A DNA stretch of 7,714 nucleotides from Actinomycetota bacterium (lineage in GTDB: Bacteria > Actinomycetota > Actinomycetes > S36-B12 > UBA5976): the NCBI GenBank assembly GCA_009918865.1, contig RGCY01000054.1:1-7714 (forward strand). The letters run 5' to 3'. The notes under the pieces are model-generated. The model saw only the letters and a program-made list of their open reading frames with translations, was not told the DNA's origin and did not search any database. The stretch's first letter is position 1; every line of letters begins with the position of its first letter. This document shows positions 5,918-7,714 of the stretch, in pieces. The position numbers and the translations under genes were made by a program.

Positions 5918-5987
5918 GGCCTACCGGCCTTTCTCACCGTGGTTTCCTCAGGAAGGACCTTCGGTGCTGGGGTTGAGGTGGAGAGCG
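5918..5987 (-). promoter_or_regulatory. rpsZ-rpsH spacer with possible hairpins
   Basis: This 70-base gap is the largest inside the ribosomal-protein block. On + coordinates, ggt (5941-5943) plus ttcc (5944-5947) can pair with ggaa (5951-5954) plus acc (5957-5959): 7 base pairs with a 2-base bulge and a 3-base loop. Next to the rpsH start, GGCC (5926-5929) and GGCC (5918-5921) pair around a 4-base loop. Neither is followed by a U-run. They may shape rpsH translation or mark a processing point; the role is inferred. Confidence 0.35.
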
Positions 5988-6173
5988 TCACCAAGAAGAC
6001 TTCGTGACGCCAGGAAGCTCGCCAGCGTGTGCCATCTCGCGGAAGCAGACACGGCACAGGCCGAACTTGCGGTACACCGAGTGCGGACGGCCGCAACGGT
6101 TGCAACGGGTGTAGGCGCGCACCTTGAACTTCTGTGGGCGAGCAGCCTTGATCTTCAGAGAGGTCTTTGCCAT
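5988..6173 (-). CDS. rpsZ: Ribosomal protein S14, zinc-binding type Z
   Basis: 30S head protein placed late in assembly. The 61-residue length and the zinc ribbon C24-x2-C27 ... C40-x2-C43 (TRCNRCGRPHSVYRKFGLCRVC) identify the short, zinc-dependent form rather than the ~100-residue C- form. The C-terminus ELPGVTKSSW is the conserved family ending. Three bases separate its ATG from the rplE stop, and AAGGAG lies 9 bases upstream. Many actinobacteria keep a second, zinc-free S14 under zinc-starvation control elsewhere; it is not in this window. Confidence 0.97.
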   Translation of the reverse strand: MAKTSLKIKAARPQKFKVRAYTRCNRCGRPHSVYRKFGLCRVCFREMAHAGELPGVTKSSW

Positions 6174-6176
6174 GGC

Positions 6177-6740
6177 TCAGTTCTCCTTGAACGGGAATCC
6201 GAGGAGGCGCAACAGCGCGCGACCCTCATCGTCGTTGCTTGCAGTGGTGACAACCGAGATGTCCATACCGCGAGCACGGTCAATGGAGTCGATTGAAATT
6301 TCGTGGAACATGGACTGCTCGTTCAGGCCGAACGTGTAGTTGCCACGACCATCAAAGTGCTTGCTGCTCAGTCCGCGGAAGTCACGGATACGCGGCAGTG
6401 ACACAGAGAGCAAGCGGTCAAGGAATTCCCACATGCGGTCTCCACGCAACGTCACATGGCAACCGATGGGCATGCCTTCGCGCAACTTGAACTGAGCAAT
6501 CGACTTGCGAGCTTTGGTCACCATTGGCTTTTGACCAGTGATGGCGGTGATGTCGCGAATTGCTCCTTCAATGAGCTTAGAGTCGCGAGCAGCCTCACCC
6601 ACACCCATGTTCACAACGACTTTGGTCAGACGCGGAACCTGCATCACATTCGCAAAACCAAACTCTGACTGCAGAGCCGGCACGATTTCCTCACGGTACC
6701 GAGCCTTCAAACGCGGAATAGTCGCGGTTGCCGTTGCCAT
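6177..6740 (-). CDS. rplE: Ribosomal protein L5
   Basis: Binds 5S rRNA with L18 and contacts the P-site tRNA and S13. The 187-residue product shows the L5 signature region PRLTKVVVNMGVGEAARD (36-53) and GQKPMVTKARKSIAQFKLREGMPIG (69-93), then LPRIRDFRGLS and the ending LLRLLGFPF. I chose ATG at 6740-6738: AAAGGA lies 6 bases upstream, and this ATG overlaps the rplX stop (TGATG). A GTG three bases earlier would only add one Met and sits too near that site. It has a short Ala/Thr-rich N-terminal tail typical of the phylum. Confidence 0.97.
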   Translation of the reverse strand: MATATATIPRLKARYREEIVPALQSEFGFANVMQVPRLTKVVVNMGVGEAARDSKLIEGAIRDITAITGQKPMVTKARKSIAQFKLREGMPIGCHVTLRGDRMWEFLDRLLSVSLPRIRDFRGLSSKHFDGRGNYTFGLNEQSMFHEISIDSIDRARGMDISVVTTASNDDEGRALLRLLGFPFKEN

Positions 6741-7093
6741 CACAGTTCCTTTCCGCTGCGCTTGGACACGCGCACTGGGCGGGTCGTCGCGTAGGTGGTG
6801 CCGTCAGGACGAGACTTCTCAGCAGCATCACGACGGATGCCCACACGAGTTGCCTTGCCTTCTTCGTCAACAACCATCACGTTGGACACGTGAATGGGGG
6901 CTTCAACGGTGATGATGCCGCCGGACTGTGCACCGCGAACACCCTGACCAACCTTGGTGTGGCGCTTAACGCGGTTGACACCTTCAACGATGACGCGGTT
7001 CTTCTCAACGAGCACCTGAATCACAGTGCCAACGCGGCCCTTGTCTTTGCCGGCGATGACCTGGACACGGTCGCCTTTACGAATCTTCGCCAT
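6740..7093 (-). CDS. rplX: Ribosomal protein L24
   Basis: Early assembly-initiator protein of the 50S subunit, located near the exit tunnel. The 117-residue product starts with the KOW motif region IRKGDRVQVIAGKDKGRVGT (4-23), followed by VEGVNRVKRHTKV and the C-terminal GxxxRVGIR segment. I chose ATG at 7093-7091: GGAGGT lies 6 bases upstream and the start overlaps the rplN stop as TGATG. A GTG one codon earlier would leave only 3 bases to that site. The C-terminal tail (about 90-117) is a basic extension usual in actinobacteria. Confidence 0.96.
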   Translation of the reverse strand: MAKIRKGDRVQVIAGKDKGRVGTVIQVLVEKNRVIVEGVNRVKRHTKVGQGVRGAQSGGIITVEAPIHVSNVMVVDEEGKATRVGIRRDAAEKSRPDGTTYATTRPVRVSKRSGKEL

Positions 7094-7461
7094 CACAGCA
7101 CCTCCGGGGCCAGCGAGATGATCTTCATGTAGCGCTTTTCACGCAATTCACGGCCAACTGGGCCAAAGATGCGTGTTCCACGCGGCTCGCCATCAGCCTT
7201 GAGGATGACAGCAGCGTTCTCGTCAAACTTGATGTAGGAACCATCTTGGCGACGGCGCTCCTTGACGGTGCGGACGACGACGGCCTTGACCACGTCACCC
7301 TTCTTGACTGCGCCACCTGGGATGGCGTCCTTCACCGTGGCGACGATGACATCCCCAATGCCGGCGTAGCGACGTGACGACCCACCGAGCACGCGGATGC
7401 ACAGCAGCTCCTTGGCCCCGGTGTTGTCCGCGACTCGCAGTCGCGACTCTTGCTGAATCAC
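7093..7461 (-). CDS. rplN: Ribosomal protein L14
   Basis: 50S protein at the subunit interface, contacting 16S rRNA helix 44 and the binding site of ribosome silencing factor. The 122-residue product is full length: MIQQESRLRVADNTGAKELLCIRVLGG, then GDVIVATVKDAIPGGAVKKGDVVKAVVVR (36-64) and GTRIFGPVGRELREK. The start codon is GTG (7461-7459), with AGGAG 6 bases upstream; it is the only start that keeps the conserved N-terminus. It lies 37 bases after rpsQ and overlaps rplX by one base. Confidence 0.97.
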   Translation of the reverse strand: MIQQESRLRVADNTGAKELLCIRVLGGSSRRYAGIGDVIVATVKDAIPGGAVKKGDVVKAVVVRTVKERRRQDGSYIKFDENAAVILKADGEPRGTRIFGPVGRELREKRYMKIISLAPEVL

Positions 7462-7476
7462 TTCAGTCTCCTACTT

Positions 7477-7486
7477 GTCGTACGAC
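7477..7486. repeat. Ten-base palindrome in the rpsQ-rplN spacer
   Basis: GTCGTACGAC is its own reverse complement and lies in the 37-base gap between rpsQ and rplN, about 15 bases upstream of the rplN start. As RNA it could form only a weak stem with no proper loop, so a DNA-level or chance origin is likelier than an RNA structure. No regulator is recognised. Confidence 0.3.
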
Positions 7487-7498
7487 CCTGCTGGATCG

Positions 7499-7714
7499 TC
7501 ACTTCGCCTTTTCGATGATCTGTACAACTCGCCAGCGCTTGGTGGCCGACAGCGGACGCGTTTCCATGATGAGCACGCGGTCGCCCACGCCACATTCATT
7601 GGCTTCGTCGTGAGCCTTCAGCTTGCTCGTACGACGAACAACCTTGCCGTAGAGAGCGTGCTTGTAACGGTCTTCAACCGCGACGACGATGGTCTTGTCC
7701 ATCTTGTCACTGAC
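7499..7714 (-). CDS. rpsQ: Ribosomal protein S17 (5' end off the window)
   Basis: Primary 16S rRNA-binding protein of the 30S body with an OB fold. Visible codons read VSDKMDKTIVVAVEDRYKH and continue to KRWRVVQIIEKAK and TGA. The ATG at 7702 is not the true start: the frame stays open to the right edge, and the residues VSDK before it belong to the conserved family segment that normally reads about G-x-V-V-S-D-K-M-D-K-T. About 10 to 25 N-terminal residues are therefore outside. The core ALYGKVVRRTSKLKAHDE and VGDRVLIMETRPLSATK is intact. It precedes rplN in standard order; rpmC is expected just upstream. Confidence 0.96.
   Translation of the reverse strand, partial: VSDKMDKTIVVAVEDRYKHALYGKVVRRTSKLKAHDEANECGVGDRVLIMETRPLSATKRWRVVQIIEKAK

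Noticed and set aside
1..7714. Mobile elements, CRISPR arrays, tRNA or rRNA genes
   Set aside because: No transposase or integrase, no long repeats, no evenly spaced repeats and no cloverleaf or rRNA signature were seen; the window is an unbroken housekeeping cluster.

Overview
This window is the downstream part of a bacterial spc-type ribosomal protein cluster. Every gene I can support lies on the minus strand, so the cluster reads from right to left: rpsQ (5' end off the right edge), rplN, rplX, rplE, rpsZ, rpsH, rplF, rplR, rpsE (broken), rpmD, rplO, secY, adk, map, infA, rpmJ (3' end off the left edge). Gene order, the zinc-ribbon 61-residue S14, S8 beginning MTMTDPIADML, the short-LID adenylate kinase and near-consensus actinobacterial L14, L24 and S5 sequences point to an actinomycete (Actinomycetota). 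Base composition looks moderate in GC rather than very high. Genus cannot be read from this.

Layout. 7714-5988 holds S17, L14, L24, L5 and S14, with one-base TGATG overlaps at rplN/rplX and rplX/rplE. A 70-base gap with possible hairpins precedes rpsH. 5917-3364 holds S8, L6, L18, S5, L30 and L15, again tightly packed. A 38-base spacer with a perfect 6-bp hairpin separates rplO from secY. 3325-594 holds secY, adk and map. The only sizeable non-coding stretch (354-593, 240 bases) separates map from infA and rpmJ, and probably carries the promoter and leader of a second unit that continues leftward.

The genes work together: ribosomal subunits, initiation factor IF1, the membrane channel that receives nascent exported proteins (SecY), the enzyme that removes the initiator methionine (MAP), and adenylate kinase for nucleotide balance. 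All are core growth functions expected to be co-expressed.

I found no undescribed system here. The one real anomaly is rpsE: its reading frame carries an in-frame TAG exactly where about 13 highly conserved codons should be, so there is a net loss of 12 codons without a frameshift. S5 is essential, so this is either a sequence or assembly error, a lesion in part of the population, or a non-functional copy with another rpsE elsewhere. Smaller points are the hairpin after rplO, structure ahead of rpsH, and the repeat-rich map-infA spacer.
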